The notes below the pieces were generated by a model, which ran no database searches, was not told the origin of the DNA, and saw only the letters and a program-made list of their open reading frames with translations. A program made the translations under genes and the position numbers. DNA of 64,000 nt from Hahella sp018986435 (GTDB lineage: Bacteria; Pseudomonadota; Gammaproteobacteria; Pseudomonadales; Oleiphilaceae): contig NZ_CP192738.1 in assembly GCF_050749805.1 (NCBI RefSeq), forward strand, positions 1,302,001 through 1,366,000. The letters run 5' to 3'. This document shows, one piece after another, positions 9,197 through 17,500 of this stretch. How positions within the stretch are numbered: position 1 is the first letter of the stretch; each line of letters begins with the position of its first letter.

Positions 9197-9586
9197 CTAA
9201 AGGTTTTTGAACTCCTTGTTAACGTTAAAGCGGTTGGACGTGACATAACGCTCCATGGACTGCAAACGCATTTCCAGTGCGCGCATACGCTCTTTGAGCT
9301 GCCGGGCGCGATCTGAGGCGCTTTCGCCATAATCAAATAACGGACGTCCCTGGCTTGGCGTGTAGCTGTCGCGCGGGCGTTTGGCCAGCAGGATGACGCC
9401 GGCGATGTAGAGCAGCACGCCGAGGCTGCCGCTGAAAATAAACACCGACAGCATCACGATGCGCGCCAGCCATACCGGCTGTCCGTAGCTCTCCGCCAGA
9501 CCGGCGCAGACGCCGGCGATCCAGCCTGCGTCAGGGTCGCGATACAGATTGCGGTTATAGCCGTTTTGCTTGTTGGCTTCGCTCAT
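9197..9586 (-). CDS. pspC: Phage-shock protein C
   Basis: The 129-residue protein has the PspC domain: an amphipathic N-terminal region (LYRDPDAGWIAGVCAGLAESYG), a membrane helix region around residues 35-65 and a C-terminal coiled coil (ASDRARQLKERMRALEMRLQ). With PspB it senses envelope stress and releases PspA from PspF. The ATG at 9586 was chosen because it has a good AAGGAG ribosome site and matches the family start, while a longer reading frame upstream overlaps pspB. It is the last gene of pspABC, 10 bases after pspB. Confidence 0.93.
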   Translation of the reverse strand: MSEANKQNGYNRNLYRDPDAGWIAGVCAGLAESYGQPVWLARIVMLSVFIFSGSLGVLLYIAGVILLAKRPRDSYTPSQGRPLFDYGESASDRARQLKERMRALEMRLQSMERYVTSNRFNVNKEFKNL

Positions 9587-9596
9587 GGTGGACTCC

Positions 9597-9860
9597 TTAA
9601 TGGTGCTGCGGACGATCATGACGGTTGTCGTAGGTGCGCCAGCCGCCATGATCCGCATCTAAAATCGTTTCCAGCGCGTTGATGCGCTGCTCCAAGCGCT
9701 CCGCTGTTTTTAGCGCGCTTTCCAGCAAGTCGCGCTCATCCTCGGACAGGCTGCGGCGAATCTTGCTCTTGGTGCGGTAATGCAGGATCAGCCAGATTGG
9801 GGCGACCAGACTGAGGAAGATCACCGTCGGCACGAAAAAGAAAACCATGATGGACGACAT
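9597..9860 (-). CDS. pspB: Phage-shock protein B
   Basis: The 87-residue protein has one N-terminal membrane helix (about residues 3-26) followed by a leucine-zipper-like cytoplasmic segment (LLESALKTAERLEQRINALETIL), typical of PspB. Its start codon overlaps the pspA stop (TAATG), so the two are translationally coupled. The partner in stress sensing is PspC, encoded next. Confidence 0.93.
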   Translation of the reverse strand: MSSIMVFFFVPTVIFLSLVAPIWLILHYRTKSKIRRSLSEDERDLLESALKTAERLEQRINALETILDADHGGWRTYDNRHDRPQHH

Positions 9861-10537
9861 TAGTTTTTACTCCCGTTATCGGCATCCATGCGCGCCTTCA
9901 ATTCGGCAAGCGCCTGCTCAACCTTATCGTTGCGCTCCAGCTCGGAAAACTCATCCATCAGAGAGCCGGTGCGGCCGAGATCATAGGATTCCACCTGGGC
10001 TTCCAGGTCATCCATTTTGCGCTCGTAGGCCTCAAATTTGTTGAAGGCCTCCTCCAGTTTATCCCGATTGCTGGAGCGACGGATATCCATGCGGGAGCGG
10101 GCGGTCTGTTCGCGCACCACCAGGGATTTTTGCTTGGCTTTAGCGTCGTCCAGTTTCTGCTGCAGTTGGGCGATTTCTTCGTGCAGCACTTCGAGTTGTT
10201 CCTCGATCGCTTTCAATTCTTTGCCGGCGATCTGCAGGTTTTCTTCAATGGCGCTTTTTTCCGCCAGGGCGGCGCGGGCAAGATCTTCGCGGTTTTTACT
10301 CAGGGCCAGGCGGGCTTTGCCTTCCCAGTTTTCGGATTCCTGACGCAGGTAGTCCATGCGCCGCTCCAGTTCTTTACGGTCGGCAATGACCCGGGCGGAG
10401 GTAGTGCGGACTTCGATCAGCGTTTCTTCCATTTCCTGAATCATCATGCGAATCATCTTGGCGGGATCTTCCGCGCGATCGAGCAGGGCGGTCAGGTTTG
10501 CATTAATGATGTCGCCGAAACGAGAGAAAATACCCAT
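9860..10537 (-). CDS. pspA: Phage-shock protein A (ESCRT-III-like membrane protein)
   Basis: The 225-residue, nearly all-helical protein starts MGIFSRFGDIINANLTALLD, the amphipathic membrane-binding helix of PspA, followed by the conserved DPAKMIRMMIQEMEE region and long coiled coil. PspA inhibits the activator PspF and, on stress, oligomerises on damaged inner membrane to preserve the proton motive force. A sigma-54-type promoter lies about 85-105 bases upstream, and pspF is divergent, giving the classical regulatory layout. Confidence 0.96.
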   Translation of the reverse strand: MGIFSRFGDIINANLTALLDRAEDPAKMIRMMIQEMEETLIEVRTTSARVIADRKELERRMDYLRQESENWEGKARLALSKNREDLARAALAEKSAIEENLQIAGKELKAIEEQLEVLHEEIAQLQQKLDDAKAKQKSLVVREQTARSRMDIRRSSNRDKLEEAFNKFEAYERKMDDLEAQVESYDLGRTGSLMDEFSELERNDKVEQALAELKARMDADNGSKN

Positions 10538-10623
10538 AAATCAATCTCCTTTGCTGTGTCGCCTGCGCACTCTCTATAAGCGCGTCTTGGCTTTTGAGGT
10601 CGGTTGTAACGTTGCCTAAGCCA

Positions 10624-10641
10624 TAGCGAGTCTTGTGCCAA
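10624..10641 (-). promoter_or_regulatory. Sigma-54 promoter of pspABC
   Basis: On the minus strand, TTGGCACAAGACTCGCTA contains GG (10639-10638) and GC (10627-10626) separated by exactly 10 bases, the invariant -24/-12 spacing. The -12 element TCGCT deviates from TTGCA by one important base. It lies between pspA and its divergent sigma-54 activator gene, which makes the assignment strong. Confidence 0.8.
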
Positions 10642-10744
10642 TTTCTGTAAGTCGCTGAAAATACTTGTTTTATTTGGTTTCGTGGCGATATTTTCGTATT
10701 TGTGAGTTGTCTTGAATGGTTTTAGTGATTTATTTTTAGCTTAA

Positions 10745-11818
10745 ATGGCTAATAAATGGTTTTTTATGGATGGTCGGCGACAAACATTGATTGGCGGCTC
10801 GGAAGAGTTGCATCGCGTGCTGCAGCAGGTGTCTCAGGTGGCGCCGCTGAACCGGCCTGTGTTGGTGATCGGCGAACGCGGAACGGGGAAGGAATTGATT
10901 GCGGAGCGTCTGCATTACCTCTCTTCCCGTTGGGAGCAGCCTTATCTGCAAGTGAATTGCGCCGCGATGAGCGAGTCGTTGTTGGAGTCTGAACTTTTTG
11001 GTCATGAAGCGGGCGCCTTTACAGGAGCTACGCGGGGCAGGGCGGGACTGTTCGAAAGGGCGGATGGCGGCACGCTGTTCTTGGACGAGCTGGCGACCGC
11101 CTCCATGCAGGTGCAGGAAAAGCTGTTGCGGGTGATTGAATATGGCCGCTTTGAGCGCCTTGGCGGCAACAAGACGCTGCAGGTGGATGTCAGAGTCATC
11201 GCCGCCACCAATGCGGACTTGCCCTCTATGGCGCAGGACGGTCGCTTTCGCGGCGACCTCCTGGATCGTCTCGCCTTCGATGTCATCAGCTTGCCCCCGC
11301 TACGTTTTCGCAAAGACGATATTCGTGAGCTGGCTGAGCACTTCGCGCTGAAAATGAGTATTGAGCTGGGATATGACTGGTTTGCGGGTTTCGCCCCCGA
11401 AGCTATGACTCAATTGATGAATTACCACTGGCCCGGCAATATTCGGGAGCTTAAAAACGTCGTCGAACGCAGCGTCTATCGACATGGCGCCCAGGAACAA
11501 ATGCTAAGGGAGGTGGTTATTGATCCCTTTGAGAGCCCTTGGCGACCGCCAGCCACTGCCTCCGTCGAAGAGATTCCCAAACCGACGGAGTCAATAGCTG
11601 TGCAGGCTGAGGGGGAAGCAACAGGAGAGGCTGAGCACCTGGATTTGCGCAGTCGTATGGCGCAGTTCGAGCAGCGCCTGATCGCCGAAGCGCTCGCCGC
11701 CAATCAGTTTCACCAGAAACGGGCCGCGGACGCGCTGGGGCTGACTTATCATCAACTGCGCGCCGCGTTGCGCAAGTATCCTCAGTTGCTGGGTGGCGAT
11801 GAGGCCCCCGCGCCCTGA
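10745..11818 (+). CDS. pspF: PspF, sigma-54 activator of the phage-shock operon
   Basis: The 357-residue AAA+ activator has no receiver domain. It shows Walker A GERGTGKE, the sigma-54 contact loop GAFTGA, Walker B GGTLFLDE and a C-terminal Fis-type helix-turn-helix (QKRAADALGLTYHQLRAALR). The stretch GERGTGKELIAERLHYLSSR is nearly identical to E. coli PspF. It activates pspABC from upstream sites and is inhibited by PspA. An internal ATG at 10766 (MDGRRQTLIGG) would match the E. coli N-terminus better, and neither start has an obvious ribosome site. Residues about 265-300 form a low-complexity linker longer than in E. coli. The 3' end overlaps the convergent next gene by 37 bases. Confidence 0.95.
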   Translation: MANKWFFMDGRRQTLIGGSEELHRVLQQVSQVAPLNRPVLVIGERGTGKELIAERLHYLSSRWEQPYLQVNCAAMSESLLESELFGHEAGAFTGATRGRAGLFERADGGTLFLDELATASMQVQEKLLRVIEYGRFERLGGNKTLQVDVRVIAATNADLPSMAQDGRFRGDLLDRLAFDVISLPPLRFRKDDIRELAEHFALKMSIELGYDWFAGFAPEAMTQLMNYHWPGNIRELKNVVERSVYRHGAQEQMLREVVIDPFESPWRPPATASVEEIPKPTESIAVQAEGEATGEAEHLDLRSRMAQFEQRLIAEALAANQFHQKRAADALGLTYHQLRAALRKYPQLLGGDEAPAP

Positions 11819-12570
11819 GCCGCATTGAACAGTTTCGGGTCGTCGCCGAAGTACTTCTTTCGCAGCTTGTCGAATATGCCCGAGGTTTTAAGCTGCTCAA
11901 GCGCATCGTTCCATTCCTGTACTTTAACATTCGGCGACGACTTGCTGGCGGCTATCCATAGGGGCAGCGTCTGCAGCGGTCGCCCATATTGCAGGCTCTG
12001 CGAATACTCTCCCTGTTTCCAGCCCAGAATGGCCTCAGGTTTGGCGGTGTAGATGGCTTTGACCTGATCTTCGGCCAAAGCCTCATACAACTGCTTGCCG
12101 GTAAGCGCGATGTAAGGCACATCCTCTTGTTTGAGCATCTCTTCCTGTGGCGTCCCGATGATGACGCCGATTCCCCGCATTTCGCGGGCGGTATGGAAGT
12201 CGTTGATGGGCGGACGTCCTTCCTTGGTGATGAACATGACGGGGACATCGAACACTTTGCAGATCCAGGTGTACTTGGGCTCTCTTTCCTGAGTGCGGCT
12301 GAGTGGAAAAATAACGGCGTTGGGGGTTTTAATCGCCATATACTGAGCCCGGTTCCATGGCAGGAAGTTAGCGCTCACCTTCAATTTCATCGTCTTGTTC
12401 ATTTCTCCCACTACTTCCATTAGAAAGCCGGGGGATTGCACTGAATTGCTGGTATAGATGGGCTCATCCTCAAGGTAGAACACGACATCGTGATCCGCCA
12501 TTGCGGTAAAACTCATTAGCAAAAGCAGGAATAGCGTCAGAAAACGCGGGCGTTGCTTGGGTGGTGACAT
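11782..12570 (-). CDS. Periplasmic solute-binding protein, family 3 type
   Basis: The 262-residue protein has a signal peptide cut near AMA/DHD (residue 25) and then a type II binding-protein fold as in amino-acid transporters (ABC family 3): an N-lobe with the EDEPIYTSNSVQSPGFLMEVV segment and a long DKLRKKYFGD C-terminus. No permease is adjacent, so it may be an orphan receptor domain or serve a remote transporter. Members without transporter genes are common in marine gammaproteobacteria. Its last 37 bases overlap the end of pspF on the other strand. Confidence 0.8.
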   Translation of the reverse strand: MSPPKQRPRFLTLFLLLLMSFTAMADHDVVFYLEDEPIYTSNSVQSPGFLMEVVGEMNKTMKLKVSANFLPWNRAQYMAIKTPNAVIFPLSRTQEREPKYTWICKVFDVPVMFITKEGRPPINDFHTAREMRGIGVIIGTPQEEMLKQEDVPYIALTGKQLYEALAEDQVKAIYTAKPEAILGWKQGEYSQSLQYGRPLQTLPLWIAASKSSPNVKVQEWNDALEQLKTSGIFDKLRKKYFGDDPKLFNAAQGAGASSPPSN

Positions 12571-12662
12571 GCTTGGGTCCCAAAAAAAGTGTGTAGTCAG
12601 CGCTCGCCGAAACCCTGCTCAAGGTATAGCAAAGAAAGGGGAGCGCTGCAAAATCCGCAGAC

Positions 12663-13157
12663 TCAAGACTGGGCGTTTGTGTCCGGCATATTGAGGTAGA
12701 TCATAGTGACGCCAAGAATGACCGTGAAGCGGAACGCGCCTTGTTGTCCATTCCAGATCTTGGACTGCCACATCAAAAACCATTCCCCGCCAACGGCGAT
12801 AAAACCCGTGAACCAGAGGATCACGCCCAGGGTCAGCCCCATAATGGCCAGCCCTTTTGCCTGAGTGAACTGCTCGACGTCCCTGACGTTTCGCAGCAGA
12901 CGATAGCCACCTATCCAGCACAGAATCGCAACCAACGATTCCGTCGCGATGATCAGGGCGTATGCGCCGTGGTGAATCACGGGAGACGTCAGCGCGCGCC
13001 ACATGCCCTGATTGTCTGGGAAGGTGGTGTCCATGCTTAATACGTGGGAGACGAAGGCGAAGTTAGAGCCGTAATCCGTCAGGTTGTTGAAGGCCACTAG
13101 AGTGGCGAATAAGGCGGCGGCCCACACTAGGGCGATTTTGGAATATCGTGTGTACAT
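12663..13157 (-). CDS. DUF2165-family small integral membrane protein
   Basis: The 164-residue protein has four membrane helices (about residues 7-27, 62-82, 102-124 and 138-156) and the conserved pattern NNLTDYGSNFAFVSHVLSMDTTF followed by GGEWFLMWQS, which I recognise from the DUF2165 family of predicted small integral membrane proteins. Function is unknown. It appears to be a single-gene unit. Confidence 0.8.
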   Translation of the reverse strand: MYTRYSKIALVWAAALFATLVAFNNLTDYGSNFAFVSHVLSMDTTFPDNQGMWRALTSPVIHHGAYALIIATESLVAILCWIGGYRLLRNVRDVEQFTQAKGLAIMGLTLGVILWFTGFIAVGGEWFLMWQSKIWNGQQGAFRFTVILGVTMIYLNMPDTNAQS

Positions 13158-13263
13158 ACTGTTCCTTAGTAGTTACTGCTGGTCGCAACTTGCGGCTTGC
13201 GGGCATATCGCGCCGGGCTTCGCGGAGTTGCCTGGTTCGCCCAGTGGGCTTAACGTCCGAGGG

Positions 13264-13986
13264 TTAGCGCAACCCCTGGAGATATTGCTTTCTCTCCTCC
13301 GTTGAAAATTTCTCAATGGCGTAGCGCAACATGGTGCGAGGCATATTGCGATAGTGTTTGAGCAGGAAGGTCTCCTCCGATGCTTTATCCCGGTTGCCCA
13401 CTTCCCGCAGCATCCAGCCGACGGCTTTCTGGATCAGGTCTTCGCTGTCCTGTAGCAGGATTTCCGCGAGTTGCAGAATGTCCGTGAAATCATGGCGGGT
13501 GATGTAGTGGTAAGTGGCCAGCACGGCGATGCGTCGTTCCCATAAATCGGATGACGCCGCCAGCGTATAGAGCTGGTGGCGATCTTTATCTTCAAGATAA
13601 GGCCCGACGATAAAGCGGGCGGAGCAATCTACCAGATCCCAGTTGTTGATGAATCGGGTTTGGGCCAAATAAGCCTCGTACACCGCCTGCTTCTGTTCAG
13701 GCCCGCCTTTCTGAAACTGCGCTACCAGTAGCAGTAGGGCGAGCATACGCTCTTCATGATAAGGGGACTGCAGTGTCTGCAATGTTTCCGTCAAACTGAC
13801 GCCGCGCAATTCGGACGCCAGCTTGCGTAAGGTCGGCATTCTGATGCCCAGAAACTGGTCGCCAGCGCCATACTCTCCCGGCCCGGTTTTGAAAAAGCGC
13901 AGGGAGTGCGCGGCAATTGTTTCATTGCCGAGACGTTGCAGGCGGGCGCGGATTGCAGCGGCGTCGAGTTGCATGGGCGTCGTCAC
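13264..13986 (-). CDS. AlkD-like DNA alkylation repair protein
   Basis: The 240-residue protein is built of HEAT-like helical repeats. It has the AlkD signature NNWDLVDCSARFIVGPYL, containing the Trp and Asp that in Bacillus AlkD lie at the lesion, and ERRIAVLATY with the conserved Arg. AlkD removes bulky N3/N7-alkyl purines without base flipping. It ends three bases past the GNAT gene stop side on the same strand (13990), so the two are likely co-transcribed. Confidence 0.9.
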   Translation of the reverse strand: MTTPMQLDAAAIRARLQRLGNETIAAHSLRFFKTGPGEYGAGDQFLGIRMPTLRKLASELRGVSLTETLQTLQSPYHEERMLALLLLVAQFQKGGPEQKQAVYEAYLAQTRFINNWDLVDCSARFIVGPYLEDKDRHQLYTLAASSDLWERRIAVLATYHYITRHDFTDILQLAEILLQDSEDLIQKAVGWMLREVGNRDKASEETFLLKHYRNMPRTMLRYAIEKFSTEERKQYLQGLR

Positions 13987-13989
13987 AGG

Positions 13990-14472
13990 TTAACCTTTGG
14001 CGAAGTCTGTCAACGCGTCGCCTGTCAGACGGTAGATCACCCACTCGTCCATGGGCTTGGCGCCGATGGATTTGTAGAAGTTGATGGCGGGCTCATTCCA
14101 GTCCAGTACGCTCCATTCGAAGCGGCCGCATCCTTTGGCGACGGCGATTTTGGCGATATGACGGAGCAGCGCTTTGCCTGCGCCGCCGCCCCGGCATTCA
14201 GGAGATATGTAGAGATCCTCAAGGTAGATGCCGTGTTTGCCCAGCCAGGTGGAATAGTTAAAGAAGTAAACCGCATAGCCCACGGGCTTGCCGTCTACTG
14301 AGCAAATCAGGGCGTGGGTGGTGGAGTCGGGACCGAACAGAGAGCGTTGAATCTCCTCCGCGTTAGTCTTTACTTCGTGCTCCGCTTTTTCATAGATCGC
14401 CAGCTCTGTGATGAATTGCAGAATGAGTGCGGCGTCGTCCGCGGTGGCGGTCCTGATGGTTATGTCCGTCAT
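13990..14472 (-). CDS. GNAT N-acetyltransferase, diamine/spermidine type
   Basis: The 160-residue protein has a full GNAT fold. The motif LEDLYISPECRGGGAGKALLRHIAKIA (acetyl-CoA pyrophosphate loop RGGGAGK) and VLDWNEPAINFYKSIGAK are the hallmarks of the spermidine/spermine or thialysine acetyltransferase subgroup. It probably acetylates a small amine; the exact substrate cannot be told. It lies directly upstream of the AlkD-like gene with 3 bases between them. Confidence 0.87.
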   Translation of the reverse strand: MTDITIRTATADDAALILQFITELAIYEKAEHEVKTNAEEIQRSLFGPDSTTHALICSVDGKPVGYAVYFFNYSTWLGKHGIYLEDLYISPECRGGGAGKALLRHIAKIAVAKGCGRFEWSVLDWNEPAINFYKSIGAKPMDEWVIYRLTGDALTDFAKG

Positions 14473-14519
14473 GTATTCCTCTAGCTCTGTATGGTTTTAT
14501 CCGTGGGAAGGGAGGGCGC

Positions 14520-14831
14520 TTACACGGAGCCCTCTTTTTCTATGACCAGAATTCTGGCGGCTCCGATGGGATGTGCGACATGCTCCGTTCCGACGGCGGC
14601 GTAGAATATGTCGCCGCATTGCAGCGTGGCGATTTTAACCTCTCCCTGGTCTTTGTAATGCATGTCCACGGTTCCGTCCAATACGGCGAAAACTTCTTCG
14701 CCATCATTAACATGCCACTTGTACGGCTGATCCGTCCAGTGCAGGCGGCAGGTGACGCCGCTCATGTTGGCGATGTCGAGCGCGCCCCAGGCGCGGTCCG
14801 CTGTAAACTCTTTGCTACGGATGACTTTCAT
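14520..14831 (-). CDS. Small cupin-domain protein
   Basis: The 103-residue protein is one cupin barrel: KWHVNDGEEVFAVLDGTVDM matches cupin motif 1 (with His and Glu metal ligands) and GDIFYAAVGTEHVAHP matches motif 2 (His). It could be a metal-binding enzyme or small-ligand sensor; no substrate is inferred. It precedes the GNAT gene on the same strand by about 47 bases. Confidence 0.85.
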   Translation of the reverse strand: MKVIRSKEFTADRAWGALDIANMSGVTCRLHWTDQPYKWHVNDGEEVFAVLDGTVDMHYKDQGEVKIATLQCGDIFYAAVGTEHVAHPIGAARILVIEKEGSV

Positions 14832-14971
14832 GGCGTATCGGGTCCTGTGTATGCTTGAGCGCGCACAGTATATGAGAGAAACAGGCCGGGAGAGAACCGG
14901 CTGCGTCTTCTCCGCGCATAGCGCCGCGGCTGACCACAGTAGAAGGGCTTGATTAATAGTAAGGATATTTC

Positions 14972-15526
14972 ATGGATTGCAGATTACTGACTCGGGATGA
15001 CCTGGACGCCTTGTTTGAATTCGAGCTGACTAACCGGACCTGGTTTGAAGCCCATATTGAGCCGCGTCCCGACGGTTTCTACACTCGCCAGGGCGTAGAA
15101 GGACATATCGAAGATTATCTCCAGGCATGGGCGCAAGGACGTCAGCTTCCATTTTTGCTGTGGGGAGATGAGGCGTCCGGCTCTGCAAATCAAATTGTGG
15201 TGGGGCGCGCCAATCTGCGGGGAATTTGCCATGACAGCGGCGACGCCTGGATAGGCTATCGTGTGGCGGAGAATTATTGCGGACGCGGGCTGGCCACCTG
15301 TGCGGTAAGGCATCTGATGAACGAAGCCTATGAGCGGCTGGGGCTGCGTCGTCTGCTCGCCGCTGTTTCTACCGCCAACCCCTCATCGAGCCGGGTATTG
15401 GAAAAATGCGGCTTCCGGCAGGCTGGCCTGATTCCGGAAGCGGCGACTCTCAAGAACCGGACGCTGGACTGTTACGAGTATCAGCACTGCCGTGACTGGC
15501 GGACATCCCGGCGACCCCTTGCATGA
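14972..15526 (+). CDS. GNAT N-acetyltransferase, RimJ/RimL-like
   Basis: The 184-residue protein starts MDCRLLTRDDLDALFEFELTNR and has the acetyl-CoA loop YCGRGLATCAVRHLMNEA and the C-terminal RVLEKCGFRQAGL motif shared by RimJ/RimL ribosomal-protein acetyltransferases and antibiotic acetyltransferases. The substrate is unknown. Its last 77 bases overlap the end of the convergent TetR gene. Confidence 0.85.
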   Translation: MDCRLLTRDDLDALFEFELTNRTWFEAHIEPRPDGFYTRQGVEGHIEDYLQAWAQGRQLPFLLWGDEASGSANQIVVGRANLRGICHDSGDAWIGYRVAENYCGRGLATCAVRHLMNEAYERLGLRRLLAAVSTANPSSSRVLEKCGFRQAGLIPEAATLKNRTLDCYEYQHCRDWRTSRRPLA

Positions 15527-16097
15527 ACTGTTTGACGACGCTGTCCAGGTGCGCGTTGATCTCTTCCTGGGGCAAGGCGACGCCGAGCAGGGCGCGCCAG
15601 AATAAATCTCCCCGCAGTAACGCCATGAAGTGACGGCCGGCGCGAACGGGGTCCGTCTGAGGGATTTCCCCTTTCTGCATGCGCTTTTCCAGAAAACGGG
15701 CGACAGCGCTTTCCCCAACGGCGGGGCCAGACCTGTAGAAGGCCTCACCTAGTTCCGGGTCCGCTTGAATCTCCGCCAGGATCATGCGGATGGCCGCCAG
15801 ATTATGCGGGCAGAGCAGGAAGGTGAGAAAACGCTCTGCAACGATGCGCAGGGCGGGCTCCAGACGGCGCCCATCCATCTGCAGGTCGCTCAACTCTTGA
15901 ATGAATCTGGCGCTGGCGCTGGACACCACGGCCTGAAATAACACCGTTTTGCTCTTGAAGTGATTGTACAGCGTCGCCTTGGATACCCCGGCTTCTTTCG
16001 CCACCCGGTCCATGGAGGCGCGGGCGTATCCGCTTTGATGAAAAACGTTCTTGGCGGCTTCAAGTATCTGTTCGGTGCGTTGTGGGTTTAGTGCCAT
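15450..16097 (-). CDS. TetR-family repressor of the adjacent efflux genes
   Basis: The 215-residue protein begins MALNPQRTEQILEAAKNVF; the helix-turn-helix VAKEAGVSKATLYNHFKSK is typical TetR/AcrR. The C-terminal ligand-binding part ends with a weakly conserved tail. The ATG at 16097 was chosen because it starts the family-conserved region and a longer frame would run through the operator. The gene diverges from an EmrA-EmrB pair, and a perfect inverted repeat lies 53 bases upstream, so it very likely represses both itself and the pump and releases on binding a toxic compound. Confidence 0.92.
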   Translation of the reverse strand: MALNPQRTEQILEAAKNVFHQSGYARASMDRVAKEAGVSKATLYNHFKSKTVLFQAVVSSASARFIQELSDLQMDGRRLEPALRIVAERFLTFLLCPHNLAAIRMILAEIQADPELGEAFYRSGPAVGESAVARFLEKRMQKGEIPQTDPVRAGRHFMALLRGDLFWRALLGVALPQEEINAHLDSVVKQFMQGVAGMSASHGSADTRNSPASGS

Positions 16098-16149
16098 GGT
16101 GGTCGTTAAATTGCCTTTGTGCTTATCCGTCAAATCAGAGTAGAATGCA

Positions 16150-16175
16150 AAAACTGAACTGTACGGTTCAGTTTT
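16150..16175. promoter_or_regulatory. TetR operator (inverted repeat)
   Basis: Perfect 10-base arms AAAACTGAAC (16150-16159) and GTTCAGTTTT (16166-16175) flank TGTACG. The position between the divergent tetR and hlyD genes and the TGAAC-type half sites fit AcrR/TetR operators. Confidence 0.85.
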
Positions 16176-16315
16176 GTAAATTGCAATCGACATAATTTTA
16201 ACCCGGCGGCGGCTGAAAATCAGAAGTTGGGGCCAAAGTCCGACTCTTTGCTCAGAAATCCCGCCCGCGGGCCCGTCTTTATCCTGAACCTGTATAGCGA
16301 ACGTGGGACTGCGCC

Positions 16316-17434
16316 ATGTCAAAGAAAATGATCCGTTTGATGTTGTTTTTCAGCCTCGCTGGCATTGCCGGTTGCGGCTATTACCTGTGGCATGCCGGCA
16401 AGGTCTCAACCGACGATGCGTTTGTCGAGCGCGACGTTATCTTCCTGACGCCCCGGGTTTCCGGCACGTTGGTGGAGGTGTTGGTGAGCGATAACCAGAA
16501 GGTGGCGGCGGGAGACCTGCTCGCCCGCATTGATCCCAAACCCTACGAAGCTGAATTGCAAAGCGCATCCGCCCGAGTCGCCATGCAGCAGGCGGCGATG
16601 GTGAAGGCGCAGGCGGATCTGGACGCGTTTACGGCGCGTTTGGATGCGCGTAAACAGGATGCTTTGGCTCAGGTGGACGTCGCCAAAGCGGAGAAACAGC
16701 ATCATGAAAGCAACCTGGCGCGTCTGGATGCGCAGATTGCGCAGGCGCAGAGAGATGTGGATCGCTATGAGCGCCTGGCCGGGCGCAAGCAGGTCTCAGA
16801 GCAGGCGCTGGAGGATGCGAAAACCAATCTGGCTACTTTGCGTGCTGAGCGGGAGACTGTAAAAGCCTCCATCGACGTTGCCTCCAGCAAGGTGGCGGCG
16901 GCTCATTCCCAACAAAAAACCGTCGCCTCCGATGAGCGCAATATCGAAGTGCTGAAAGCGGCGATCGGGCAGAGTGAAGCGGCGCTCAAACAGGCGCAGG
17001 CGGATGAAGAACGCGCCAGTCTGGCTTTGCAATGGACGGAAATCCGCGCCTCCTCCAATGGCTGGATCAGCCGAGTGGATAAGCACCCTGGCAGCTTCGT
17101 CAGCCCGCAGACCAACTTCGCCATTGAAGTCACCGGCGCCGCCTGGGTGAAAGCCAACTTCAAAGAGACTCAGATCGGCGATGTACGCATTGGCGATAAA
17201 GTCAGCGTTGAAGTCGACGCTTATCCTGGCGTGACTTTCAGCGCCAAGGTGGAGTCTTTCCAGCCTGGCACGGGTTCCCGTTTCAGTCTGTTGCCGCCGG
17301 AAAACGCCTCCGGCAACTATGTGAAAGTAGTGCAGCGCGTGCCGGTAAAAATCATTTTTGATGAAGTCCCCGACGGGGTGCAGTTGTGGCCGGGCATGTC
17401 GGTCATTCCCACCGTCTACGTCAGCGGCTCCTGA
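16316..17434 (+). CDS. EmrA/HlyD-type membrane fusion protein
   Basis: The 372-residue protein has an N-terminal membrane anchor (residues 5-25), the VSTDDAFVERDVIFLTPRVSG lipoyl-like strand region, a long alpha-helical coiled coil (about 85-215) and the second lipoyl and beta-barrel part (WTEIRASSNGWISRVDKHPGSFV). EmrA proteins join an inner-membrane MFS pump to an outer-membrane channel. A LAGIAGC motif in the anchor resembles a lipobox, but EmrA proteins are usually uncleaved. It is followed after 66 bases by the EmrB partner and controlled by the divergent TetR. Confidence 0.92.
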   Translation: MSKKMIRLMLFFSLAGIAGCGYYLWHAGKVSTDDAFVERDVIFLTPRVSGTLVEVLVSDNQKVAAGDLLARIDPKPYEAELQSASARVAMQQAAMVKAQADLDAFTARLDARKQDALAQVDVAKAEKQHHESNLARLDAQIAQAQRDVDRYERLAGRKQVSEQALEDAKTNLATLRAERETVKASIDVASSKVAAAHSQQKTVASDERNIEVLKAAIGQSEAALKQAQADEERASLALQWTEIRASSNGWISRVDKHPGSFVSPQTNFAIEVTGAAWVKANFKETQIGDVRIGDKVSVEVDAYPGVTFSAKVESFQPGTGSRFSLLPPENASGNYVKVVQRVPVKIIFDEVPDGVQLWPGMSVIPTVYVSGS

Positions 17435-17500
17435 TGCCGGCAAAGACAGGAGTAAGCGCCATGCGCCGTCAATCGGAATCGCCAAGCGTCTGGGGTATCC

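Noticed and set aside
16316..16390. Lipobox-like LAGIAGC in the EmrA-type protein
   Set aside because: EmrA proteins are normally anchored by this helix uncleaved; the motif alone is not enough to call a lipoprotein.
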